From Ralstonia sp. UNC404CL21Col (GTDB taxonomy: Bacteria; Pseudomonadota; Gammaproteobacteria; Burkholderiales; Burkholderiaceae): 64,000 nucleotides of DNA. Under the pieces are notes generated by a model that was not told the DNA's origin, searched no databases, and saw only the letters and a program-made list of their open reading frames with translations. The DNA lies in the NCBI RefSeq assembly GCF_000620465.1, contig NZ_JIBE01000004.1, positions 1,054,001 through 1,118,000 on the forward strand. Reading direction: 5' to 3'. A program made the position numbers and the translations under genes. Below, piece by piece: positions 23,809-32,772 of the stretch (position 1 is its first letter; each line of letters starts with the position of its first letter).

Positions 23809-26800
23809 ATGGACAACGCGAACACAGAATTTTCTTCAGTGGTAAATGAACCGCCGCGTGTGGCGGTTTCTGCCACTCTGGCAAACAAGATTAACTTGGC
23901 GGATTTTCAGAACGCTATACCCGCTATCCGTGAGCTGACTGTTATTAACGACACGCCGCTGGAATACCAGGGCCTACGCCTGATCATTGCATCTGAGCCG
24001 GCGTTCCTTAGAACGAAAATCTGGCACATTGACCGACTAGGCTCCGAGCAGACAGCTCGCATTTCAGATCTCGATATTCCCCTGGATGGCGCCTTGTTGG
24101 GACGTTTGACGGAGGCAGAAAAGGCCGTAGTTACGTTCCGGCTGTTGACCAGTGAGTCAAGCGAACTGGCGGTGTCTGAGTTCCCCGTCGAGTTGCTGCC
24201 CCGTAACCAGTGGGGCGGGTTGTCGTACTTGCCCGACATGGTGGCGGCGTTTGTTCAACCGAACGACCCTGCAGTGGAGCGGCTACTCAAACAGGCGTCC
24301 GAAGTCCTCCGCAAGGCAGGAAAGAGCGGGGCTATTGACGGTTACCAAGGGGGGGCCAAGCGTGCTTGGGAGCTCACCTCCGCACTCTGGACTGCTGTCG
24401 GCGCCATGGGGCTCGACTATGCGCTGCCTCCGGCCAGCTTTGAGCATCAGGGCCAAAAGGTTAGGGGTCCCACGCAAATCGCCGAAGCAGGGCTTGCGAC
24501 GTGCCTAGACCTCACGCTCCTCTTCTGCGCTGGGATCGAGCAGGCCGGCCTACATCCGATTGCGGTGTTCACTCACGGCCACGCGTTCGCTGGCGTCTGG
24601 CTGAAGGCAGAGGAATTTACGACAACAGTGGTCGACGACGTCACCGCGCTACGCAAACGAGTTCGCCTGAAGGAACTGGTGCTTTTCGAAACCACGCTCG
24701 TGACTCAGCGGCCGTTGCCGCGATTCAGCTACGCGGTCGAACGGGGGGGCCATCAGATATCCGAAGCGGAGGAGCAGAAATTCGAACTTGCCGTGGATGT
24801 TCGGCGTGCCCGCCTTCAGCGGATCAAGCCACTCGCTAGCGGAGAGGCTAATGCTCGTAGCAATGTCCCGGTACAGGACATGGAGATCGAACCAGGGTTC
24901 GAGGATGCCCCCGACTTCCCCGCTGAAGTGCGAGGAAACCTCAACGATGAAACACCGGAACGACCGGAAGACCGGCTGACCCGTTGGCAGCGCAAGCTGC
25001 TGGACTTGTCTCTACGAAACAATCTGCTGAACTTCAAGGCAACCAAGAAGGCAATCAAGCTAGATGCGCCGGAGCCCAGTGAGCTGGAAGATTTGCTGGC
25101 AGAGGGACATGCAATCCGGCTATTGCCGCGTCCAGATTTAATGGATGGCAGTGATCCGAGAAGCCAAGCAATCCACGAAGCGCGTGAGCGTGAGAATGTG
25201 CGGCGCGCGCATGCGTTGGATGCGCTCAAGCGGAAGGAAGTCTTCGTTGGCATCGCGCAGGAAGAAATGGACGCCCGCTTGACGGAACTGTACCGCTCGT
25301 CTCGGGCTGCGCTACAGGAGGGCGGGGCGAACACGCTATTCCTGGCGCTGGGATTCTTGTCTTGGAGGCGCGAAGCCACGGATGATAAGCGGTTTCGCGC
25401 ACCACTTATCTTGGTACCAGTGAGTCTCGAGCGCAAGAACGCGCGCTCGGGCTTCAGTGTCCAGCTGCACGACGACGAGCCACGGTTCAATCCGACGCTG
25501 ATCGAAATGCTGCGCCAAGACTTCGATCTAACCTTGGATATCGTGGAGGGTGAGCTCCCCAAGGACGACGCAGGTCTGAATGTGTCAGCCATTTGGAACA
25601 GGGTCTCCGACGCCATTAAAGACATCAAGGGCTGGGAAGTCGTCGACGATGTCGTTTTGTCCACGTTCTCATTCGCCAAGTACCTGATGTGGAAGGATTT
25701 GGTGGAGCGCACGGATCAGCTCAAGCAGAACCCTGTAGTCAAGCACCTCATAGAGACCCCACGAGATCTATATCCGAGCCCCATCGCATTTCCGGATGCG
25801 AGGACCCTTGATCGAGAGCTGCTGCCTCAAGAAACGTTCTGTCCCTTGCCGGCGGACTCTTCGCAGTTGTCGGCGGTCGCGGCAGCCAGCAAGGGGAAGG
25901 ATTTTGTTCTCATCGGGCCACCGGGCACCGGAAAAAGCCAGACCATTGCGAACCTTATCGCGCAATGCCTTGCTGAGCGCAAGCGCGTGCTGTTCGTCTC
26001 CGAGAAGATGGCGGCCTTGGACGTTGTCTATCGCCGCCTGAAAGATGTCGGTCTCGGCGGATTTTGTCTGGAACTGCACTCGAGCAAGGCGCGCAAGTTT
26101 GAGGTGCTGGAGCAGTTACGGCGATCGTGGGACGCCGCTGGTGTGGTGGAGCCTTCTGGCTGGCTGGCCGAGGCAGAACGCCTGGGCGCCACGCGAGCGC
26201 AGCTGAACCGTTACGTCGAGCGGCTGCATACGCGGCATGCCAATGGGATGTCCGCTTATGACGCGATTGGGCGCGTCGTGGCGGGCAGGCACGTGCCCCT
26301 GATTCCGCTCTCTTGGGGCGGTCCGCAGGCACACGACCGAGGCGCTTTCGGTAGATTGCAGGAAGCTGCTGACCTACTAGACGTCAATGTAACAGCTGTG
26401 GGTGAAGGCAACCTTGCGGCTTCGCCGTTGGCTCACGTGGAGCACAGCGAATGGTCGCCAACATGGCAAGCCACGCTGGTTGCTAAGGCGGCAGGCATGC
26501 AGCCTGCCACCGAGCAATTCGAGGCATGTGCTACCGAGTTTGTTCGATTGTTGGGTCTTCCCCGTGTCGCGCTGGACAGGAAGGGCCGCGCGGCACTGAG
26601 CGTACTGGCACGGATTCTTCCGAGCGCTGCCGGGCGCGATTGGACATTTGTCCTGCGGCCTGATGCGAAACAGCTCTTCGAAGGATTGCAACGGAGCGTA
26701 CAACTGGCTCAAGAGCATGCCGCCGTCCATTCAGCGCTGCCGACGCCGTTGGAGCCGCAGCGCGTAGAGGCCATCCGCCGCGCGATCGCGCTCTTGACGC

Positions 26801-29800
26801 GTCACCGTGAGCTGATCGGGCAGCTATCTGAGCCGTGGCCCTTCAATGTGGTGGAGAAACTGCGTAGTGGCATTGACCTGCTTGTCGCGATCACGGAGGA
26901 GACGCAACAGCTGTCGCTGGTCTATCAATCGAATCTGACGAGCGTTTTCATCAAGCAACTGAAGACGGATCTGGCCGAGGTTGAAGCATCGTGGTGGCCC
27001 ATGAGGTGGATACGCCGTAGAGCGCTCGGTAAAAAGCTCAGGGATGCTGCGACCGGCCCCGGCGAGCCTGCCATTAAGAGCGATATCGAGCACCTTATCA
27101 GGATTGACGAGCTCAAGTCGCAGGTTGTCGGCATCTCGGAACTCAAGCATTCAACGGGCGGGTTGTGGGCGGCGTTGGATACCGATATTGACGTGGCACG
27201 CACGTCGATCGTATTCCAAAAGGCCCTTGTTGCCGCGCGTGCGCAGACTGACTGGGAGGATGTCGGCCTTGAGCCCGTTGCACAAGGTGCGTGTGGAGAA
27301 TCAGTTCGAGCGGATTTGCTGCGTATGCGCGAGCTGCGCCAAATCGATGCAGATCTCGCGAATATCGAGTCTATCGCGGCAGACATGCCCGCTGTTTGGG
27401 CTGTCTATCAAACGGACCTTGTTGCCGCAATGTCGTTTGCCATGTATCAGACGGCTTTGCGTGAAGCGGCGGCCGGCAACACCTGGGTAGATAACGGGTT
27501 GGGTCCGGCGGAGGCGGGGAAGTGCGGTGACGAGCCTGCGCGCACACTCGCCGATATGCGCAAGTTGGTTCACTTGGAGCGAGAGCTCGATACCTTCGCC
27601 GACCTCGGAGGGAAGACCGCAAATTTGTGGAACGGACTGAAGACGAGAGCGCAGGATGTGATCGCCGTTCACGAGTTCTATTTGTCTTTGCTCACAGCGT
27701 TGCCTCCTCTCGCCAGTACTCCAGACGCCGCTGCAGAAGTTCACGATAGCTTGGGACACCTCTTAGGCGCGGGCAACATGCTGCTGGAAACGGAAGGGGC
27801 AGTCGCAGTCTGCGGAGCGGATTACAACGAGGCAAAGAACGCGTTGGACGCCGCGGCAAGCGAGTTTTCCGCCGCCAGCGGACTGAGTGACGATAGTGCG
27901 GCTATTTTCGGCCTTACACCGAGCGAGATTCGAGATAAGGCTGCGCAAGTCATGCGGTCCGAAGGTCGGCTCAACGCATGGTGTGCCTGGAGAAAGGCGC
28001 GCAGCCAGGCAATCGCACTTGGCCTCGGCCCCCTGATTGCGGCGGTCGAGCAGGGTGCGGTGTCGGCGGGGCACATACGCGAGACGTTTGATACGGCCTA
28101 CGCTCGCTGGTGGCTGAATGCCCTCGTAGATGCGGATGAGGTGCTTCGCAGCTTCGTTTCTGCCGAACACGAAAAGCGCATTCTAGATTTCTGCGAACTT
28201 GACGACCGTTTCACGAAGCTCACTCAGGCGTGGGTAAGCGCAAGACTCTCGGCGGATCTCCCGAGCCAAAGCAGCGTGTCCAGACACTCGGAATGGGGCC
28301 TGCTGCGTTATGAGATGCAGAAGAAAGCAAAACACTTGCCGCTTCGAGAGCTGATGAAACAAGCACCCGGTGCGGTATTGTCGCTGACACCGTGCCTGTT
28401 AATGAGCCCGTTGTCGATTGCACAGTATTTGTCGTCGGATACAGCGGATTTTGACCTTGTCGTGTTCGACGAGGCATCACAGATACCGGTATGGGATGCC
28501 ATCGGGGCAATCGCTCGCGGCAAGCAAGTGGTTATGGTCGGGGACCCGAAGCAGCTCCCACCGACAAACTTCTTCGATAGAGCAGAATCGGATTCCGAGG
28601 ATGTCGAGATCGAGAGCGACCTTGAGAGCATCCTTGATGAATGCATCGGTGCCAACTTGCCTCGGATGAATCTGTCGTGGCACTACCGCAGCCGACACGA
28701 GGGCCTGATCGCCTTCTCCAATCACCGGTATTACGCAGGGGGCCTCGTCACGTTCCCCTCTCCTGTAACGGCAGATCGAGCGGTGAGCTTCCATCATGTG
28801 AAAGACGGTGTTTACGAGAAAGGCGGCGCGCGTATCAACAAGCCAGAGGCACACGCGCTTGTTGCGGATCTTGTGGCGCGACTCAAAGCGCGAGGCTTTA
28901 GGGAGTCGGGCCTGACGTTGGGGGTGGTTACCTTCAATTCAGAGCAGCAAACGCTCATTCTCGACCTCCTAGACGAAGAGCGGCGCAAGGACCCGAGCAT
29001 CGAGCCGTTCTTCATGGATACCGAACTCGAGCCGGTGTTCGTCAAGAACCTCGAGAGCGTTCAGGGAGATGAGCGAGACATCATGTACTTCTCGCTCACG
29101 TACGGGCCGACGGTTGGTGGCCAAATCTCCATGAACTATGGCCCCATGAACAAGCAGGGTGGGGAACGGCGGCTTAACGTAGCAATCACGCGCGCTCGGC
29201 ACGAACTGCGCGTCTTCTCCAGTTTGCGGCCAGAGCAGCTTGATTTGTCGCGCACACAGGCTACTGGCGTACGAGATCTGAAGCACTTCATGGAGTTTGC
29301 AGAGCGAGGCGCTCGTGCGCTCGGTGAGGCTGTTGCCGGGAGCCTAGGTGGTTTCGACAGCCCGTTTGAGCAAGCCGTTCACGCAGAGCTGGTGCGCAAA
29401 GGGTGGAATGTGCATACGCAGGTAGGAATTTCAGCTTTCCGGATTGATCTCGGTGTGGTTGATCCAGATGCCCCCGGTTCGTACTTGGCGGGCATCGAAT
29501 GCGACGGCGCGACCTATCACAGGTCCGCCACCGCGCGCGATCGTGACAAGCTCCGAGAACAGGTGCTGCGTGGACTCGGTTGGGACATCGTTCGGGTCTG
29601 GTCCACGGACTGGTGGATTGACGCTGAAGGTACGGCGGAGAAAATCCATCAAAAACTATTGGAACTGCTGTCGGTGAAGCGCGCAGATAGGGCATCGCAG
29701 AAGGAGCAGGCCGACGCGCTGGCAAAGGCCACAATCGAAACTGCGATGGCAAAACGAGCACCGGAGTCATCCACCGTCCAAACGATGACGGGCGCATCCG

Positions 29801-30393
29801 CGTCGGATCCAGCGGATATCGAACCGTCTGTCGTCTACGCTTCGGACCACTCCGCTGAGCTTTCGCCGCAGGACGTAGGTGGCCGAACTTTTGTTGAGGC
29901 GGACCTTGGGGCGGCTGGGTATTCGGGCAATCCGGACGCGTTCTTTGAGCCAACCTATGACACGACGTTGCTTGACATGATCGACCACGTCATCGGCGTT
30001 GAAGGGCCCATCAGGGACGAGGTGCTTGCGCGGCGGATTGCCCGAGCGCATAACTGGTCTCGGACCGGCGCGCGTATACAGGATCGCGTGGTTCGACTTG
30101 CGGAAAAGCACTTCCTTCCAAGGCAAGAAGACGTCGGCGTGTTCTTTTGGCCTAAGGACAGCTGTGAGAACGCACTGGTGGGATTTCGGAGACCTCAGTC
30201 CGGCAATGTGCGTTCTGTTGACGAGGTGTCTCTTTCCGAGTTGGCATCTCTCGCGTGCCAGTACCGAGACGACGGACACGATGAGGAATCGGCATTGCCG
30301 CTCATGGCCAGGGAGCTGGGACTGCTGAAATTGCGCGCGGCGAGTCGTGAGCGTCTGCAACTGGCGTGGCGGGGCAGTGAGCCTTCACAATAG
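23809..30393 (+). CDS. Giant DUF4011-helicase-Vsr-like nuclease-DUF3320 protein (hhe-type candidate antiphage effector)
   Basis: 2194 aa. Seen in order: a transglutaminase-like region with C232 (ATCLDL), H258 (THGHAFAGVWL) and D276/D277; DUF4011 from ~388 (WQRKLLDLSLRNNLLNF); a superfamily-1 helicase with Walker A GPPGTGKS at 703-710, a long helical insert (~800-1480), Walker B DEAS at 1554-1557, GDPKQLPP, SVQGDERD (~1750) and NVAITRARHELRVF (~1790); a PD-(D/E)xK/Vsr-like nuclease with E1854, D1880 and ECD at 1897-1899; and DUF3320 (~2050-2130). All catalytic residues look intact. This domain order matches a single-gene phage-defence class reported as hhe (from memory). ATG 23809 abuts a GGGAAGG stretch. 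It is the only intact gene of the island. Confidence 0.88.
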   Translation: MDNANTEFSSVVNEPPRVAVSATLANKINLADFQNAIPAIRELTVINDTPLEYQGLRLIIASEPAFLRTKIWHIDRLGSEQTARISDLDIPLDGALLGRLTEAEKAVVTFRLLTSESSELAVSEFPVELLPRNQWGGLSYLPDMVAAFVQPNDPAVERLLKQASEVLRKAGKSGAIDGYQGGAKRAWELTSALWTAVGAMGLDYALPPASFEHQGQKVRGPTQIAEAGLATCLDLTLLFCAGIEQAGLHPIAVFTHGHAFAGVWLKAEEFTTTVVDDVTALRKRVRLKELVLFETTLVTQRPLPRFSYAVERGGHQISEAEEQKFELAVDVRRARLQRIKPLASGEANARSNVPVQDMEIEPGFEDAPDFPAEVRGNLNDETPERPEDRLTRWQRKLLDLSLRNNLLNFKATKKAIKLDAPEPSELEDLLAEGHAIRLLPRPDLMDGSDPRSQAIHEARERENVRRAHALDALKRKEVFVGIAQEEMDARLTELYRSSRAALQEGGANTLFLALGFLSWRREATDDKRFRAPLILVPVSLERKNARSGFSVQLHDDEPRFNPTLIEMLRQDFDLTLDIVEGELPKDDAGLNVSAIWNRVSDAIKDIKGWEVVDDVVLSTFSFAKYLMWKDLVERTDQLKQNPVVKHLIETPRDLYPSPIAFPDARTLDRELLPQETFCPLPADSSQLSAVAAASKGKDFVLIGPPGTGKSQTIANLIAQCLAERKRVLFVSEKMAALDVVYRRLKDVGLGGFCLELHSSKARKFEVLEQLRRSWDAAGVVEPSGWLAEAERLGATRAQLNRYVERLHTRHANGMSAYDAIGRVVAGRHVPLIPLSWGGPQAHDRGAFGRLQEAADLLDVNVTAVGEGNLAASPLAHVEHSEWSPTWQATLVAKAAGMQPATEQFEACATEFVRLLGLPRVALDRKGRAALSVLARILPSAAGRDWTFVLRPDAKQLFEGLQRSVQLAQEHAAVHSALPTPLEPQRVEAIRRAIALLTRHRELIGQLSEPWPFNVVEKLRSGIDLLVAITEETQQLSLVYQSNLTSVFIKQLKTDLAEVEASWWPMRWIRRRALGKKLRDAATGPGEPAIKSDIEHLIRIDELKSQVVGISELKHSTGGLWAALDTDIDVARTSIVFQKALVAARAQTDWEDVGLEPVAQGACGESVRADLLRMRELRQIDADLANIESIAADMPAVWAVYQTDLVAAMSFAMYQTALREAAAGNTWVDNGLGPAEAGKCGDEPARTLADMRKLVHLERELDTFADLGGKTANLWNGLKTRAQDVIAVHEFYLSLLTALPPLASTPDAAAEVHDSLGHLLGAGNMLLETEGAVAVCGADYNEAKNALDAAASEFSAASGLSDDSAAIFGLTPSEIRDKAAQVMRSEGRLNAWCAWRKARSQAIALGLGPLIAAVEQGAVSAGHIRETFDTAYARWWLNALVDADEVLRSFVSAEHEKRILDFCELDDRFTKLTQAWVSARLSADLPSQSSVSRHSEWGLLRYEMQKKAKHLPLRELMKQAPGAVLSLTPCLLMSPLSIAQYLSSDTADFDLVVFDEASQIPVWDAIGAIARGKQVVMVGDPKQLPPTNFFDRAESDSEDVEIESDLESILDECIGANLPRMNLSWHYRSRHEGLIAFSNHRYYAGGLVTFPSPVTADRAVSFHHVKDGVYEKGGARINKPEAHALVADLVARLKARGFRESGLTLGVVTFNSEQQTLILDLLDEERRKDPSIEPFFMDTELEPVFVKNLESVQGDERDIMYFSLTYGPTVGGQISMNYGPMNKQGGERRLNVAITRARHELRVFSSLRPEQLDLSRTQATGVRDLKHFMEFAERGARALGEAVAGSLGGFDSPFEQAVHAELVRKGWNVHTQVGISAFRIDLGVVDPDAPGSYLAGIECDGATYHRSATARDRDKLREQVLRGLGWDIVRVWSTDWWIDAEGTAEKIHQKLLELLSVKRADRASQKEQADALAKATIETAMAKRAPESSTVQTMTGASASDPADIEPSVVYASDHSAELSPQDVGGRTFVEADLGAAGYSGNPDAFFEPTYDTTLLDMIDHVIGVEGPIRDEVLARRIARAHNWSRTGARIQDRVVRLAEKHFLPRQEDVGVFFWPKDSCENALVGFRRPQSGNVRSVDEVSLSELASLACQYRDDGHDEESALPLMARELGLLKLRAASRERLQLAWRGSEPSQ

Positions 30394-30561
30394 AAAACCG
30401 GTCTGCCTTTCGCTGTGGCGTGTGATTGCCGTGAGCCCGGAGGGGCGAGGCATGTGGTTTCAATGGCATGGCTGTCCCGCACGCAGAGGAGCGTCTCTTC
30501 GCTCAAAGACCACTGGGACACCGAGCACAAACGGACCGCAAAAATTCCAAGCTGGACCCTT
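30394..30561. other. Gene-free stretch between island gene and right repeat
   Basis: 168 bases with no recognisable gene, terminator or repeat. Homology to the left boundary begins abruptly at 30562. Confidence 0.5.
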
Positions 30562-30662
30562 GGGCACCCGTAGATCGGCTTCGCGGTAGGCGGTGTACAG
30601 GGTGTCGGCCACGGTTGTCGCGTTCTAGGGGTGAGGTTGTCTGGTTTGCAGTATATGTTTTG
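30562..30662. repeat. 101-bp direct repeat, right copy (truncated AraC 5' end)
   Basis: 97 of 101 bases equal the left copy. It contains the promoter region and first 17 codons of the AraC gene, cut off after that, so it cannot encode a regulator. The promoter of the downstream EamA gene may lie here or just after. Confidence 0.93.
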
Positions 30663-30710
30663 AACCGGACATTACTACACTGCGGTCTTCCAGTGCTCGA
30701 GGAGGCCGCT

Positions 30711-31604
30711 GTGCCTGTGCTGTATCCCTTGCTGGCGGTGCTGATCTGGGCTGCCAACACAATCGTGTCGAAAGCCGCGGCTGGCGTGGTGGACCCGGCG
30801 GCCATTTCGTTCTACCGGTGGTTGCTGGCGGCCGTCGTGCTCACGCCGTTCTGCGCGCGGCCGCTATGGCGCCAGCGTCGTGCCGTGTTGGCGCAATGGC
30901 GGCGCTTTGCGGTGCTCGCCCTGCTTGGCATGGTGATGTATCAGTGCCTGGCGTACTACGCCGCGCACAGCACGAGCGCGACCAACATGGGCGTGATCGG
31001 CGCCCTGATCCCGATGCTGGGGCTGACCCTGAACGTGGTGGTATTTCGTCAGCCGGTCGGGGCGCAGGCCGTGACCGGCGTGGTGGTGTCGCTCCTGGGC
31101 GTGCTGTATCTGCTGGGGCGCGGCGAGCCGGCCAACCTGTTCGATGGCGGCATCAACCACGGCGACGTGCTCGTGCTTGCCGGCGCCACGGCCTACGCGC
31201 TCTACAACATCCTCTATCGCCGTTGGGCGCTGCCGTTCGGGCAGTGGATCAACCTGTACGTGCAGGTGCTCATGGCCGTCGTCATGCTGGTGCCGGTGGC
31301 CATGACGGCGCACAGCGTGGCCGTGCCCGCCAAGGGCATCGGGCTGGTGGTGTTTGCGGGTATTGCCTCGTCGATCGTCGCGTCGTATCTGTGGATGCAG
31401 GGGCTCAAGCGCATTGGCAGCGAGCGCACGGCGGTGTTGATGAACCTGATGCCTGTCTTCACGGCCGGCATGGCCGCGGTGATGCTGGGCGAAACGGTGC
31501 ACGGCTATCACTGGATCGGCGGCGGCCTCGTCCTGCTGGGCGTGAGCCTGGCGCAAGGCATCGTCCGGCTGCCGATGGGCCGTTCGGGATTGAGCGCCCG
31601 TTAG
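30711..31604 (+). CDS. EamA-family (DMT superfamily) transporter
   Basis: 297 aa with ten hydrophobic helices in two EamA repeats (LLAVLIWAANTIVSKAAAG and GDVLVLAGATAYALYNILYRRW begin each half), the fold of RhaT/YdcZ-type metabolite and amino-acid exporters. GTG 30711 has AGGAGG six bases upstream, better than any ATG; the frame runs further upstream into the direct repeat without meaning. It lies 48 bases after the right repeat, and the AraC regulator whose 5' end is duplicated there was probably its divergent neighbour. Exported substrate unknown. Confidence 0.87.
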   Translation: MPVLYPLLAVLIWAANTIVSKAAAGVVDPAAISFYRWLLAAVVLTPFCARPLWRQRRAVLAQWRRFAVLALLGMVMYQCLAYYAAHSTSATNMGVIGALIPMLGLTLNVVVFRQPVGAQAVTGVVVSLLGVLYLLGRGEPANLFDGGINHGDVLVLAGATAYALYNILYRRWALPFGQWINLYVQVLMAVVMLVPVAMTAHSVAVPAKGIGLVVFAGIASSIVASYLWMQGLKRIGSERTAVLMNLMPVFTAGMAAVMLGETVHGYHWIGGGLVLLGVSLAQGIVRLPMGRSGLSAR

Positions 31605-31717
31605 TTTTTTTCGGCCGCGCCGCGTGGGGGTTGGCGGTAAAATCGAACACGTTGGCGGGCGCATGATGGCGCCCGTTCCGTGTTTCAGAACCACATTCGC
31701 CAGACCATCGCCAGACC

Positions 31718-32758
31718 ATGAAGCGCAACGCCGGAGCCGTCACTGTCGATGATGTTGCCGCGCATGCGGGCGTGTCCATCAAGACCGTCTCGCGCGTGCT
31801 GAACCACGAGCCGAACATCAGCGAGAAGACGCGTGCGAAGGTGGTCGAGGCGATGCAGACGCTCGACTACCGGCCCAACCCGGCTGCGCGCCGACTGGCG
31901 AGCAAGCGCGCCGACATCATCGCGCTGGTCTACGACAACCCCTCCGACAACTACATCGTCAACATCCAGCATGGCGCGCTCGAAGCCTGCCAGGCGCTCG
32001 ACTACAGCCTGCTGCTCACGCCGTGCAACTACCGCGATCCGAACCTCGCTGACCAGATCATCCAGAGTGCGCGCCAGCGTGCCCTGGCCGGCATCATCCT
32101 GACGCCGCCGGTGTCGGACGTGCCGTCGCTGATCACGGCGCTGGATGAAGCCGGCATCGACTACGTGCGCCTGGCCCCTGCCGATCGCGAGCACAAGGGG
32201 TTGTCCGTCAATACCGAAGACCGCGCCGCCGCGCGCGACATGACGCTGCACCTCATCGGGCTCGGCCACCGCCGCATCGGCTTCGTAGTGTGCGACCCCG
32301 CCCACGGCGCGGCGTATCAGCGCGTATTCGGTTATCGCGATGCGATGGCGCAGGCCGGCATCGAAGTCGACGAACGGCTGGTCGAGCAGGGCGAGCACTC
32401 GTTCGAATCGGGCGTCGCCTGCGCTGAGCGATTGCTGTCCTGCGAGCCACGCCCCACCGCAATCTTTGCCGGCAACGACGACATGGCCGCCGGCGTGCTC
32501 CGGGTGGCCCAGGCACGCGGCATCAAGGTGCCGGAAGAGCTCTCCATTTGCGGCTACGACGACACGCCGCTCTCACGCCAGCTCTGGCCGGCGCTCACCA
32601 CCGTGCGCCAGCCGATCCAGGCGATGGCGCATGCGGCTGTGGAACAGCTCATCGCAATTCATCGCCCGCACCTGCCGGGGCTGACGCCGCATTCGGTGCA
32701 CGAGAATTTGCAGTATGAGCTGGTGATTCGGGAATCGACTTGTGCGCCGGCGCGTTGA
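31718..32758 (+). CDS. LacI-family transcriptional regulator of the sugar operon
   Basis: 346 aa. N-terminal HTH (VTVDDVAAHAGVSIKTVSRVLN, residues ~9-30) with hinge NPAARRLASKR, followed by a periplasmic-binding-protein-like sensor (ALVYDNPSDNYIVNIQHGAL... AIFAGNDDMAAGVL... LTTVRQP). It converges on the SDR that ends the xyl-type operon, 14 bases apart. Two LacI-type palindromes upstream of oprB, over 6 kb away, are its likely targets. No matching operator was found before its own gene. Confidence 0.88.
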   Translation: MKRNAGAVTVDDVAAHAGVSIKTVSRVLNHEPNISEKTRAKVVEAMQTLDYRPNPAARRLASKRADIIALVYDNPSDNYIVNIQHGALEACQALDYSLLLTPCNYRDPNLADQIIQSARQRALAGIILTPPVSDVPSLITALDEAGIDYVRLAPADREHKGLSVNTEDRAAARDMTLHLIGLGHRRIGFVVCDPAHGAAYQRVFGYRDAMAQAGIEVDERLVEQGEHSFESGVACAERLLSCEPRPTAIFAGNDDMAAGVLRVAQARGIKVPEELSICGYDDTPLSRQLWPALTTVRQPIQAMAHAAVEQLIAIHRPHLPGLTPHSVHENLQYELVIRESTCAPAR

Positions 32759-32772
32759 GCCCGCGCGTTAAC

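Larger units (their letters stand above)
22844..30662. other. Putative defense/genomic island between two 101-bp direct repeats
   Basis: 7819 bases inserted between an AraC regulator and an EamA exporter. Content: a decayed DUF4010-like gene, an AT-richer promoter region, one 6.6-kb helicase-nuclease gene, and a second copy of the AraC 5' end. Hand counts of three 60-base lines in the large gene (25021, 27001, 28441) give about 52, 62 and 53 % GC, against 70 % for a native line at 46801. No integrase or transposase was seen, so entry was probably by recombination or with help from functions supplied elsewhere. Confidence 0.75.

Noticed and set aside
23633-23845. 70-codon plus-strand frame just before the island gene
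   Set aside because: No ribosome-binding site, overlaps the start of the large gene, and shows no recognisable composition or motif.
22743-30662. Transposon with a target-site duplication
   Set aside because: The repeats are 101 bp and diverged, there are no terminal inverted repeats, and no transposase or integrase is present.
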